Position numbers and translations under genes: made by a program. This document shows positions 52,501 to 58,868 of a DNA stretch of 64,000 bases, piece after piece. This DNA comes from Apostichopus japonicus (lineage: Eukaryota; Echinodermata; Holothuroidea; Aspidochirotida; Stichopodidae). Positions within the stretch are counted from its first letter, which is position 1, and each line of letters opens with the position of its first letter. The notes below the pieces were generated by a model. That model was not told the origin of the DNA, ran no database searches, and worked only from the letters and a program-made list of their open reading frames with translations. The stretch lies in NCBI RefSeq assembly GCF_037975245.1, contig NC_092568.1, positions 18,183,001 to 18,247,000 on the forward strand, in the 5' to 3' direction.

Positions 52501-55268
52501 ATTCCTCTAGGGTCTGGTCCATCAATATCCCTAGGACCTGGTCCATCAAATCCTCTGGGTCCTGGTCCATCCAATCCTCTAGGGTCTGGTCCATCACTGC
52601 CTCTAGGACCTGGTCCGTCAAATTTTCCTGGGCCTGGTCCATCAAATCCTCTAGGGTCAGGTCCTTCAATGCCAATTGGGCCTGGACCATCAAATTCTGC
52701 AGGGCCTGGTCCATCAATGCCTTTAGGGACTGGTCCATCAATGCCTCTAGGTTCTGGTCCATCAATGCCCCTAGGACCTGGTCCATCCATTCCTCTGGGA
52801 CCTGGTCCATCAAATCCTCTGGGCCCTGGTCCATCAAATCCTCTGGGCCCTGGTCCATCAAATCCTCTGGGTCCAGGACCATCAATACCTTGAGGAACTG
52901 GGCCATCAAATCCTCTGGGTCCTGGTCCATCAAATCCTCTGGGTCCAGGACCATCAATACCTTGAGGAACTGGGCCATCAAATCCTCTGGGTCCTGGTCC
53001 ATCAAATCCTCTGGGTCCTGGTCCACCAATACCTTGAGGACCTGGTCCATCAAATCCCCTAGGTCCCAGTCCATCAAATCCCCTGGGTCCTGGTCCATTG
53101 AAACCCCTGGGTCCTGGACCATTAAATCCCCTAGGACCGGGTCCATTAAATCCTCTTGGGCCTGGTCCATCAAATCCCATTGGACCTGGACCCTCAAATC
53201 CTCTTGGACCTGGTAAGCCAAAACCCATGGGACCTGGGCCATCAAAGCCTCTACCAGGACCATCAAATCCCATTGGTCTTGGACCTTCAAAGCCCCTGGG
53301 TCCAGGCCCATCAAAGCCTTTAGGTCTGGGAGCATCCAATTCTCTAGGCCCTGGACCTTCAAATCCTCTTGATCCTGGTCCATCAAAGCCACCTGGTCCT
53401 GGGCCATCAAAATTTTTAGGCTCATTAAAGCCTCTTTGACCTGAAACATCAAACCCTGGAGGGTGTGGGCCATCAAACCCTCTAGTGCCTGGACCTTCCC
53501 TTTCAGCAGACCCAGGAGTTATTCCTGCCATCCTCAGTCTGGGATCAGACAATTGTTGGGCACCTGGTCTCTGACTAGCGTCACCCGTTTTGCCTGTAAA
53601 TGTTGGTCTTGTCATCGATGCAGCCCCAACCAAATGTCCCTGTAACATGACAAGAACAACACACATCATTGATATTGATGAACATTCAAAAGGGCATTTT
53701 TTCAATATCCCGTTCAAATTTCCAATGCACGTCAGAGGTGGTTCGTTTCACTCTATCTTTACCATACACACTGTACTCTCTCGTAAACAATGCAAAGAGC
53801 CACCAATGCGGGAGTAAAGAGCAAGAAAACTCTGTTAAGAAGCAATTTGCTTTTTAACATAATTTGACATTTCTTTTTTAACGACCATCACCATGGGTAT
53901 ACCCCATTAACATAAGAAAAATATCTATAATATATGTTTCCAGTTTACGAAAAACAGTCGCAAAGATTTTAATCCTACACATGCCTTCTGCAAATTTGTA
54001 TTTCGCTCATGAAATGAAACTTTCAATAAAGACCTTTTCCACAGCATCTACTCCCTCCTTACCCCTCCCCCCCTCCTCCTCCACCTCCAGTGAAGCATCA
54101 TAAGATCGGATAGGACAGGTTTCTAGTTATTTGAGATTTGCATGTTTGTGTTACTTACAGGGCCACTGGTTGACAGAGCCTGTGAGACTGCCGACGCAGG
54201 CTTGGTCAATTCATTGATGTGTTTGTCCAATTCCTGTAGCATCGTCTGCATCTGTTTCTGCCACTGCGACCACTGCTGCTCATATTGAACAAACTGATCC
54301 TGATTCGGATGGCTCTTGTGATCATCCTTCCACTTCTGGAACTGTTTGAGCCAATCGTCTAGCTGCTTCTGACAGACATCTTTCTTTGACTGGAGCTCGT
54401 CCTACAGAGGGTGACCAAAATGTTAAATGACAGAACATTTCGTTTTTTTTGTTTGTAACTTTTCTGTTTTATTAACAAAAGAAAACGAGTCTAAACATAC
54501 TACCCACGACAGAATCCTATCACACAAAAGTTACACAACATGAGAAGATGAAGTCAACTTGTGGTTTGGAAACACACCTTTAGTGCATGGCTTTTTTAAA
54601 TTTCTTTTTTGACTCTTATACATTGCTCAGAGATGAGCAAACCACTTCTTGCATTTATCGATACAATATTGAACTAGACTAAAAAAAAGATGACATATCT
54701 TGTTAATATTTCTTATTCGTCATGTACTACTACTACTGTGCACTATATCATACTGCTGCTACTTCTAATGCCCGTTAATATACATGTTTGATTATACAGT
54801 GGTAGTCAGAGTTAGTACTGTACACCAGAAACTGATTCTGTGGGATGCTAACCAGAGTGAGGCTAGCATACGGTGCAGTCTGTTGCTGTTGCAATATTGA
54901 ACTAGACTATCAAAAAATATGACATATCTTGTTAATATTTCTTATTCGTCATGTACTACTACAGTACTACTGCACACTATATCATACTGCTGCTACTTCT
55001 AATGCCTGTTAACAAGTTTGATTGTACAGTGGTAGTCAGAGTTAGTAGACCAGAAACAGATTCTGCTCACCAGAGTGAGGCTAGCATACGGTGAAGTCTG
55101 TTGCTGTTGCTGCCAGCTGGAGTAAGTCTGCTGGTAATACTGCATCTGTTGGTAGTAGTCGGTCCACTGCTGTTGAGATACTGACTCCCATTGCTTCTGG
55201 TGTTGCCACTGAGCGGCCTGAGCCTGGAGACTTCTCAATCTGTCGTCTTCTTGATTCTTGTTGGCAGC
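17403..55268 (-). CDS. YLPM1: YLP motif-containing protein 1 (YLPM1/ZAP3) orthologue, 16 exons, N-terminus missing
   Basis: Nuclear RNA/chromatin-associated protein. In mammals YLPM1 (ZAP3) binds protein phosphatase 1 and RNA-binding partners and has been linked to telomerase regulation. Sixteen exons join with matching phases at every junction: 55268-55071, 54401-54159, 53639-50034, 49185-48911, 47867-47758, 46027-45860, 43975-43528, 43095-42873, 41650-41531, 39518-39342, 39015-38932, 37305-37222, 35891-35796, 19550-19502, 18269-18136, 17549-17403. The total is 6,162 nt, a multiple of three, giving 2,053 residues with no internal stop, close to the roughly 2,000 of the human protein. Order along the partial protein: Q/W-rich helices 1-147; GPGPRGFD-like repeats about 218-661 and 808-1011; coiled coil about 1114-1154; RS region about 1250-1440; RD/RE-rich region in exon 7; P-loop GPPGSGKT 1743-1750 with a downstream kinase-like fold; KKRVRWAD at the C-terminus. 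The first exon(s) upstream of 55268 were not identified. The junction at 47758 is the least certain. Confidence 0.93.
18136..18269 (-). CDS. YLPM1: YLPM1 exon 15
   Basis: The acceptor follows a pure CT tract (CTCTCTCTAAAG). The exon starts with two bases completing Asp, then [37 protein letters not shown] and KKR, with donor AGG|GTAAGT. EDYL.LEDDI is a conserved YLPM1 C-terminal motif. The exon ends in the middle of the RVRW motif. Confidence 0.93.
19502..19550 (-). CDS. YLPM1: YLPM1 exon 14 (49 bp)
   Basis: Acceptor TTCCATGCAG, 16 codons plus one base, donor CTTG|GTGAGT. Encodes [16 protein letters not shown] and the first base of Asp. SKW(D/E) is a conserved YLPM1 motif. The exon is tiny; phase agreement on both sides and standard splice sites support it. 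Confidence 0.88.
21090..22110 (+). repeat. Degenerate tandem array, period about 60-66 bp
   Basis: About a dozen diverged units with the core CAACCAATCTGNCCATGTTG followed by a GTTATGAGGTTG-like segment. The three units at 21835-22020 (AGGGTTATGATGTTGTCC) are the most alike; those before 21360 are heavily decayed. Confidence 0.75.
24950..26740 (+). repeat. Satellite-like array, period about 169 bp, about 10 copies
   Basis: The landmark GGCTCTGTGTTTTGA recurs at about 25161, 25330, 25498, 25667, 25838, 26008, 26182, 26350, 26519 and 26687, giving a 168-174-bp period. Units are roughly 90% or more alike by eye; the edge copies are diverged and share a CTAAACA..CTCGGTTGCATTTCA segment. Most units contain two inverted repeats: TTCATTA-C-TAATGAA and AGTGCATCG-(8 nt)-CGATGCACT. 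Confidence 0.92.
29530..29890 (+). repeat. Short tandem repeat, about 3 diverged copies (about 95-120 bp)
   Basis: Segments with CCATGGTTGGGCAGCCTACT, TTTGGATAACAATATGGA, AGTCCAGGTACAACC and ACTTGCGCACAGGAA recur with substitutions three times. Open frames across it are repeat artefacts. Confidence 0.7.
32450..33190 (+). repeat. Diverged outer part of the GATCTGATCCCAG array
   Basis: Scattered GTGATCTGATCCCAGAA or GGGATC blocks joined by degenerate spacers (CGGTTAATCTNTTTGT, TTCNTANATCAGACACTCT). They look like older units of the array that becomes regular after 33190. Confidence 0.6.
33190..34480 (+). repeat. Tandem array, period about 115-140 bp, 10 copies with two hairpins per unit
   Basis: The block CTTACATCATATAATCCTGA recurs ten times between 33212 and 34430, spaced 115-137 bp. 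Each unit also carries GTGATCTGATCCCAGAAGGG and an ACTTACAACAGATAATCCTG segment. Two inverted repeats are maintained: CTTACATCA-(8 nt)-TGATGTAAG and TGATCCC-AGAA-GGGATCA. Some units lack the second hairpin (for example near 33520), which explains the variable period. Confidence 0.9.
34480..35000 (+). repeat. Transition between the 115-140-bp and 76-bp arrays
   Basis: Irregular units with GATGATTTCACACTTACA and CATATGATTACACACTTACA segments, including a duplicated CTCCCCGAAGTGATATTCAT block at about 34650-34695. It links the two regular arrays. Confidence 0.6.
35000..35450 (+). repeat. Tandem array, period 76 bp, 6 copies
   Basis: ATACTTACAATCAGATCTTC starts at about 35041, 35117, 35193, 35268, 35345 and 35422, spacing 75-77 bp. 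Units are related to the preceding array (TACAGATGATTACA... and GATCCCCGGAAGGGAT) but shorter, with a different hairpin, TCAGATC-TTCTT-GATCTGA. Confidence 0.88.
35796..35891 (-). CDS. YLPM1: YLPM1 exon 13
   Basis: 32 codons, phase 0, acceptor TTATTTTCAG and donor [29 protein letters not shown] and a Glu/Lys-rich helix. EVEMEDF is a conserved YLPM1 segment just after the kinase-like domain. A 16.2-kb intron separates it from the next exon. Confidence 0.93.
37222..37305 (-). CDS. YLPM1: YLPM1 exon 12
   Basis: 28 codons, phase 0, acceptor TCTCTTCACAG and donor GAC|GTAAGT. Encodes [20 protein letters not shown] and LQDAAITD, matching the conserved RLD(I/V)RS(L/M)LQDAAI end of the YLPM1 kinase-like domain. 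Confidence 0.94.
38932..39015 (-). CDS. YLPM1: YLPM1 exon 11
   Basis: 28 codons, phase 0, acceptor TCTCTTCAG and donor CAA|GTGAGC. Encodes [20 protein letters not shown] and RTKEEIEQ, corresponding to the YLPM1 segment with a C-x-x-R-N-x-H-x-R pattern. The G-rich intron start just beyond the donor (38897-38923) is notable. Confidence 0.92.
39342..39518 (-). CDS. YLPM1: YLPM1 exon 10: core of the P-loop kinase-like domain
   Basis: Acceptor ACACTTGCAG, 59 codons, donor GAG|GTTTGT. Encodes [40 protein letters not shown] and [29 protein letters not shown] is the hydrophobic strand ending in Asp that serves as the Walker B-like element. The EYEYEA and FKKT.EDGFF motifs are strongly conserved in YLPM1. 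Its acceptor and first 24 bases are duplicated 99 bp upstream in the intron. Confidence 0.94.
39596..39700 (-). pseudogene. Duplicated acceptor and 5' end of YLPM1 exon 10
   Basis: A 99-bp tandem duplication copied the acceptor and the first 24 bases of exon 10 into the intron. The copied acceptor (GACACTCGCAG, equivalent position 39617) is intact. Read in the exon frame, the copy gives [11 protein letters not shown] and then a stop, so splicing to it would truncate the protein before the rest of the kinase-like domain. Confidence 0.8.
39928..40789 (-). mobile_element. 5'-truncated non-LTR retrotransposon (C-terminal reverse transcriptase fragment)
   Basis: The minus-strand frame (stop near 40134, about 220 residues) encodes the C-terminal part of a LINE reverse transcriptase: [19 protein letters not shown], a connection region with [18 protein letters not shown], the motif [20 protein letters not shown] and a C-terminal [20 protein letters not shown]. 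This end is typical of Jockey/CR1/L2-type elements. About 200 bp of 3' UTR follow, including GGGCGCTTAATAAGAACTG, and it ends in a (TTA)n microsatellite tail. The 5' end is truncated and the endonuclease and RT catalytic core are missing. The fragment is open but cannot be autonomous. Confidence 0.9.
40811..41200 (+). repeat. 143-bp minisatellite, about 2.7 copies
   Basis: GTGGTTAGCTCCTATTACAC occurs at about 40832, 40975 and 41118, exactly 143 bp apart. Within a unit a shorter CAGAGG.TAGCTACC motif repeats. A decayed portion also lies left of the retrotransposon (about 39861-39927), so the LINE fragment interrupts the array. Confidence 0.88.
41531..41650 (-). CDS. YLPM1: YLPM1 exon 9: [15 protein letters not shown]
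   Basis: Forty codons, phase 0 on both sides, acceptor CTCCTCATAG and donor [27 protein letters not shown] and [11 protein letters not shown] match the segment after the P-loop in YLPM1 proteins (LDDYF followed by a KKK run). It belongs to the kinase-like fold. Confidence 0.93.
42268..42606. mobile_element. Probable MITE (339 bp) with CAGGGCAAATTTT ends
   Basis: The left end CAGGGCAAATTTT and right end AAAATTTGCCCTG form a 13-bp perfect inverted repeat. GGTCGTCC on the left and GGACGACC on the right extend it after a T-rich insertion. CAGGG ends are common among hAT-like elements, but I could not find a target duplication. An internal stretch (42330-42455) has a diverged relative at 31535-31655 (AATAACAATGACCAA..., CTGTAGGAGAGATG). 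No coding capacity. Confidence 0.65.
42873..43095 (-). CDS. YLPM1: YLPM1 exon 8: P-loop (Walker A) of the C-terminal kinase-like domain
   Basis: Acceptor TCTTCTCATAG, 223 bp, donor AAG|GTGAGA. Encodes a basic linker ([19 protein letters not shown]), then [20 protein letters not shown] and [24 protein letters not shown] at residues 1743-1750 is a full Walker A motif with its Lys and Thr, so ATP/GTP binding is expected. The IAII(L)RG-P-GSGKT context matches YLPM1 and related P-loop kinases. Confidence 0.94.
43528..43975 (-). CDS. YLPM1: YLPM1 exon 7: EEP start, poly-Pro, RD/RE-rich region
   Basis: 448 bp between acceptor TATAATAG and donor TCTGG|GTAATT. Encodes residues 1534-1683: [15 protein letters not shown], a poly-proline stretch ([19 protein letters not shown]), then a long alternating Arg/Asp/Glu tract ([20 protein letters not shown] and similar) of the kind found in RNA-processing proteins. 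The opposite strand has long open frames of Pro/Leu/Ser composition, which are shadows. Confidence 0.88.
44697..44715 (+). repeat. (CAT)n microsatellite
   Basis: Six perfect CAT units in an intron of YLPM1. No functional meaning is evident. Confidence 0.9.
45860..46027 (-). CDS. YLPM1: YLPM1 exon 6: acidic segment with SFDYGHG
   Basis: Acceptor TTTGTTCTAG, 168 bp, donor CCTCCTG|GTACGA (poor after GT). Encodes residues 1478-1534: [18 protein letters not shown], then [16 protein letters not shown] and [18 protein letters not shown]. The split Glu codon (G|AG) fixes the acceptor of the next exon. Confidence 0.83.
46286..46570. repeat. Long (TA)n microsatellite in a YLPM1 intron
   Basis: About 285 bp of almost pure TA with occasional G or C interruptions (TATGTATG, TACATG). 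It yields meaningless I/Y open frames on both strands. Such a tract can extrude cruciforms and is difficult to assemble, so its length may be wrong. Confidence 0.95.
47758..47867 (-). CDS. YLPM1: YLPM1 exon 5: contains VVFDYGHAP
   Basis: The acceptor TTCGAACAG at 47868 keeps the frame (CC|G, then [16 protein letters not shown]) and leads to [19 protein letters not shown]. The donor is the weak point: A|GTATTG at 47758 gives the required phase, but a second GT about 20 bp further (G|GTTCGT) would also fit. The FDYGH motif recurs in the next exon and resembles the DYGHG motif of YLPM1. Confidence 0.7.
48911..49185 (-). CDS. YLPM1: YLPM1 exon 4: RD/RE-rich segment
   Basis: Acceptor GCGGTTGCAG, 91 codons plus two bases, donor CC|GTAAGT. 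Encodes residues 1350-1441, continuing the charged region: [13 protein letters not shown], then [10 protein letters not shown] and a Pro/Gly-rich end ([12 protein letters not shown]). The two trailing bases CC are completed by G in the next exon, which selects the acceptor at 47867 rather than the one at 47856. Confidence 0.87.
50034..53639 (-). CDS. YLPM1: YLPM1 exon 3: 1,202-codon exon with octapeptide repeats, coiled coil and RS domain
   Basis: A single 3,606-bp exon, acceptor CATGTTACAG|GGACAT and donor AAG|GTAAGC, phase 0 at both ends. After a short start ([14 protein letters not shown]) come dozens of GPGPRGFD-type octapeptides with variants (GIDGPVPQ, GFNGPG, GMDGPG), a basic spacer ([11 protein letters not shown], then an acidic Glu/Lys segment), a second block with GPGPMGFD variants, then [18 protein letters not shown], a coiled coil ([20 protein letters not shown] onward), a Pro/Lys/Thr-rich stretch and an RS domain built from ERRRSRSP units. 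The exon continues open beyond the acceptor to 53717, but the phase and AG site place the start at 53639. The coding 24-bp repeat makes long open frames in other frames on both strands; these are not genes. Confidence 0.92.
51050..51660 (-). repeat. Coding 24-bp repeat block 2 ([16 protein letters not shown])
   Basis: About 25 in-frame 24-bp units (plus-strand look: CCATCAAATCCTCTGGGACC). The Met-containing variant GPGPMGFD dominates the 3' half of the block (lower coordinates) and the Arg variant the 5' half. Runs of near-identical neighbouring units (51410-51560) suggest recent unequal exchange. Confidence 0.9.
52100..53430 (-). repeat. Coding 24-bp repeat block 1 (GPGPRGFD)
   Basis: Roughly 55 in-frame 24-bp units encoding GPGPRGFD with substitutions at Phe (I, M, L, S), Asp (N, G) and Gly-Pro (GPDPRG, GPVPQG). 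A higher-order repeat is visible: the unit set ending in GPVPQGID recurs at about 52880-52960 and again at 52940-53010. Units near 52120-52400 are the most homogeneous. Confidence 0.9.
54159..54401 (-). CDS. YLPM1: YLPM1 exon 2: helical Q/W-rich segment
   Basis: 81 codons in phase 0, from acceptor CCCTCTGTAG to donor CCT|GTAAGT. Encodes residues 67-147, with [20 protein letters not shown], then FQKWKDD and a W-Q-containing helix ([20 protein letters not shown]) that likely forms an amphipathic coil. It ends in a Ser/Ala-rich linker. This kind of W/Q helix is seen in the N-terminal part of YLPM1. Confidence 0.88.
54842..54892 (-). pseudogene. Duplicated copy of the 3' end of YLPM1 exon 1 and its donor
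   Basis: A tandem duplication with a period of about 220-228 bp (copies about 54664-54891 and 54892-55110) copied the last roughly 40 bases of the exon (encoding ...QQQQT-PYASLTL) and the adjacent intron start. The copied donor reads CTG|GTTAGC instead of CTG|GTGAGC, so it keeps GT but is weaker. It has no acceptor of its own, so it is probably not an exon. Confidence 0.75.
55071..55268 (-). CDS. YLPM1: YLPM1 exon 1 of those seen: Q/W/Y-rich segment
   Basis: Acceptor CTTCTTTCAG, phase 0, 66 codons, donor CTG|GTGAGC. Encodes residues 1-66: a charged start ([13 protein letters not shown]), then a Gln/Trp/Tyr-rich low-complexity stretch ([16 protein letters not shown]) like the N-terminal region of YLPM1. 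It begins with an acceptor, so at least one further exon with the initiator methionine lies upstream. The 3' end of this exon and its donor are duplicated about 220 bp into the following intron. Confidence 0.88.
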
Positions 55269-55369
55269 CTGAAAGAAGCAGAAAATATTTGTATTTATGG
55301 ATAAGTTTGGTGTGAGAGTGACTAAAACAGTGGACACTGCAGTCAAAGGTATGACGTGTAAAGTTAGGC

Positions 55370-56010
55370 ACCTTCTGTTAGCTGAGTACCTTCCATTTCC
55401 CGAGTACCTTTCCTTTGCTGAGAGCCTTACGTTAGCAGAGTACCTTGTGTACTGACTACCTTCAATCAGCTGAGTACCTTCCATTAGCGGAGTACCTTGT
55501 TTGCTGAGTACCTTCCTTTACCTGAGTACCTTGTTTACGGAGTACCTTCCAATTCCTGAGTACCTTCCGTTACCTGAGTACCTTCTGTTGAGTACCTTTT
55601 GTTAGCTGAGTACCTTCCATCTGCTGAGTACCTTCCATTTCCTGAGTACCTTTCGTTTGCTGAGTACCTTCCGTTACCTGAGTACCTTGTTTGCTGAGTA
55701 CTTCCAATTCCTGAATACTGTTAGTTTGCTGAGTACCTTCTGTTTCCTGAGTACCTTTCATTAGCTGAGTACCTTCTGTTTCCTGAGTACCTTCCATTTC
55801 CTGAGTACCTTTAGTTTGCTGAGTACCTTCTGTTTGCTGAGTACCTTCCGTTAGCAGAGTAACATGTTTGCTGATTACCTACAATCAGCTGAGCACCTTC
55901 CGTTAGGTGAGTACCTTCAATCTGCTGAGTACCTACCATTTCCTGAGTACCTACCATTTCCTGAGTACCTTCCATGAGCTAAGTACCTTCCGTTTGCTGA
56001 GTCAATTGGT
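55370..56010 (+). repeat. Minisatellite of CTGAGTACCTTCC(N)4-9 units
   Basis: About 30-35 units of 17-23 bp. Each contains TGAGTACCTTCC or a close variant, followed by a variable 4-9 bp (GTTAG, ATTTC, TTTGC). It lies upstream of the first identified YLPM1 exon, so probably in its first intron or promoter-proximal region. The opposite strand reads as EGTQ-type repeats and is not coding. Confidence 0.9.
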
Positions 56011-57772
56011 TAATGAGTCAATGAGGGGTACCATGAGTTGTGGTTATAGAATCATGACTACAATACATAGGTGTAGGTCTACTACACGACTGAGAGCCAA
56101 TATTGACAGTCATAGCATACTTGCAAAAGCAGATATTCAGATGTTAGTGTTTTGTCAACTTTCTATAAAATGATATATTATTTACAGTATATATGATGGA
56201 GCCAACACATTGCTGAATTTAGGTAAAACTGTAATAGGGCCTAACTTGCATATAACACACGGTGGTTGCTATATACTAACTTGATGTTCCTACAAATAAG
56301 GATGGCACTCTTTCTTATTCAACTTGACTGTTGGTTTAAATAAAGCAATACTCTTGTACTTATTAACCCAACCTTGGTTATCCATTTTGCTCTGCTTAGT
56401 TACCTGATCATCAGTTAAATGTGGATGGCATACTTGCATGTGTATAATCAATTCTGATCGTCTTGTAAATGAACACTTAGTGCAATGCTACGGTAGTTTA
56501 ACCGATTCTTGCCAAAATGCGCATTACGGTACAACTTTGTTATTGAAGAGAGACAGCCAGAAAAATTGCTCACTTGCTATCTTTCTGACAAAATTATTTG
56601 TGACATTCAAGTTAAAAAAAGAATTTTTTTACTATCTTGAACAGAATATTTGAAATTAAGGATGGCAAGCATGTCTACATAAGCCAGGCCACATTTCCTA
56701 GCATTCTTTTTTTACACTTCTGCAATAATTTTTGATGTAAAGACAATAGTTATTCAGAGATGCTGATCTAGGGTTACCATATACTGATTTATCAACAAAA
56801 TATATAGTTTTGGCAACAAAATATATTATCCCACCCTCAAACTTAATTTCTCCAAAGCTTGATATTTACGATCATTTTCAAACACATAAACACAACAGCT
56901 CAATCACCAACTGAGGGCACTCAAAAAAAAGTCTACCGAAGTAGGTTTTGCTAAATTTAATAGTCAATCTATTTTGGCTAAAACATATTACAGTAATTCA
57001 CTACCTTTTGCATGGAATTTTTTTTACACTTTATACTAAACTGGTGATCAATTTTGTTGTAAATACGTATGCCACCAGTTGCTATGTAACTCACGCTTTA
57101 AAAATTCAAAGAAAACAAAGGGGGATATCCCTTCCCAGGATGCAGTGACCTGTTTTCCGACCAAACATATAAGGTAGCCCTATACTGAGCATAATATTAT
57201 TAGCAAATATTGGTTAAGTACTATAAACTATTCTAGTACAAGTGCTACATCCTGAAAACCTGTGCAATTTCACTATCTGCTCGTTGGATTGTGAGAAAAA
57301 TAATTTTCCTTCATGACTTTATGCATCGTATAGCTAAGTGACCGAGGTCAGTTGAATAAGCAAGAATGTCATCCCTTTTGCACCAAAGATCGAGCAAACA
57401 GCCACAAGCATAACAATATGCAGAATTAATTTGAAAGAAGTTTGGCCTAGCTAGGCCCCTAGGTCTTTGAACTTAGTGCACTAGGGCCAGGCTATAAATA
57501 TAGGAGCAATAGCAATATACCCCTCAACTGGAATACCTGGCTTTGCAGTAAGCATTGTTATATGCAATCTCTAGGATTGTGCTCACTTTATTTCGATAAC
57601 AAAACGTGTCTGTTTGATTCAGTCCACGATACATTAATAATGGTCTTAGTTTTATGTGACAAATATTCCAAGGTCAATCTCTTCAACCCTGAATGACTCT
57701 GTGATACTGAATCAAAGCTTCATAAAGTCAACTATGCATAAGAAACATGTTTTAACTGTGATTTCTGTGCAG
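56011..57772. other. Upstream of the known YLPM1 exons, nothing firm
   Basis: AT-rich DNA where the missing 5' exon(s) of YLPM1 might lie on the minus strand. One weak candidate ends at a CAG|GTAACT donor at 56404 (complement) in the right phase, preceded by MQVCHPHLTDDQ. I do not consider it supported. Confidence 0.3.
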
Positions 57773-57789
57773 GCTTAGTTAGACTAGAG

Positions 57790-57897
57790 ATGGATGGAGG
57801 AGTTGCAAATTTTTGCAACTATACTCAACCCACCATGCTTCCTCACACTACCATCAACAACTACTTCCTGCAATCAACCTATGAGCCAAAGACTCAT
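57790..57897 (+). CDS. Tentative first coding exon of an unrecognised gene
   Basis: After an acceptor-like TTTCTGTGCAG at 57772, an ATG opens a 36-codon frame (MDGGVANFCNYTQPTMLPHT...) that ends in CAT followed by a strong donor GTGAGT. Codon content is balanced rather than low-complexity. I do not recognise the protein. It would be divergent from YLPM1. It may be a chance open frame between fortuitous splice signals. Confidence 0.33.
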
Positions 57898-58143
57898 GTG
57901 AGTCTTTTTGTGTATACGGTAGCGTTTTATATATGTAAAATATCTCGTGGACGTTTGTAGACATTATTAGTAATGTTGCGCGATGTCATGTCTTAGTGAA
58001 ACTATCCTACGTGTAAAACTGAACTAGCCTAACGTTACTGCGAGTCGGCCGTAAGTCGTACGCTATTGCAGCCTAAACTAGTGAAAGTACGACGGTTCTC
58101 AACAATGAAATGTATCTATAATCACGTACTTTTTCTTCTCCAG

Positions 58144-58242
58144 ATAACGCCGCTAATATTTTATGGGCCTTCCCCTTTCCACCAGTGCTCATTCTGTCGT
58201 TCTTTTCGAGCAATGTGGACGTATCACAGCATTTTGGAGCAG
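58144..58242 (+). CDS. Tentative second exon of the unrecognised gene
   Basis: Starts right after a very good acceptor (TTTTTCTTCTCCAG) and continues the frame from 57897: ITPLIFYGPSPFHQCSFCRS, then FRAMWTYHSILEQ with a C-x-x-C pair. The frame could end at a weak donor CAG|GTTCGG or read on for seven codons to a TGA at 58264-58266, giving a 76-residue protein. Function unknown. Confidence 0.33.
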
Positions 58243-58266
58243 GTTCGGGTTGCCTTACACTCGTGA

Positions 58267-58868
58267 TTGTCTTGCTTCGCTAAAATGTACATGGGCTAGT
58301 TCTGCGAGTAGAAAAATCATGATGCTGAAATTTGAGGGGGTTGTACACAAATACATTAGAAGAGCTCTACCTAAGGTTGTGATTATGATCCATAGAAATT
58401 GTGTTATGATCGCAACGCTTGCTCGTGGAAGCACGCTCCAGTAATTGAGCAAAGCCCCCAGCCCCCCCCCCCACACCTTTAATCCTGTGAACTTGCACCA
58501 TATCAACAAGCTACGGGATTCAGGGGCAGCACCATCTATGAAAGTAAGAAAACACAAAAGTCAGTTACTACGTGCTACAAGTCTAAGATTTGACTAATGT
58601 AATTGACACATAATAAGGTTAATTCCTGTAATTCCAAACGGTAGTTGCGCATTAACGCGGGGATGCTAGTTTAAAGGGGTCGAATGACTAATATTGAGTG
58701 TGTGTGTGCGTGTGTGTGCGTGTCCGTGGGTGTGTACCTGTCTGCCTATATATACATGCGTGTATGTGTAATATCTACGTTTAGAATTCCGACTCTTTTT
58801 TCTCCCTGTTCTGCCTAGTGCTGAAGCCATAATCTCCAACTAAGTTGCTTTCCCTACTTCATCCAGGT
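58267..58868. other. Spacer, no gene seen
   Basis: Contains a C run at 58458-58471 and a GTGTGTGCG-type dinucleotide-rich stretch at about 58700-58735. No supported exon. Confidence 0.5.

Noticed and set aside
51924-53476. Long open frames overlapping the YLPM1 repeat exon in other frames (430 codons plus strand, 510 codons minus strand)
   Set aside because: The 24-bp repeat is a multiple of three, so any frame free of stops in one unit stays open. The products are simple repeats ([16 protein letters not shown]). The conserved YLPM1 frame continues across splice junctions; the others do not.
56404-56436. Candidate first exon of YLPM1 (MQVCHPHLTDDQ before a GTAACT donor)
   Set aside because: Phase fits the next exon, but the segment is tiny, has no YLPM1-like sequence and similar coincidences are expected in several kilobases.
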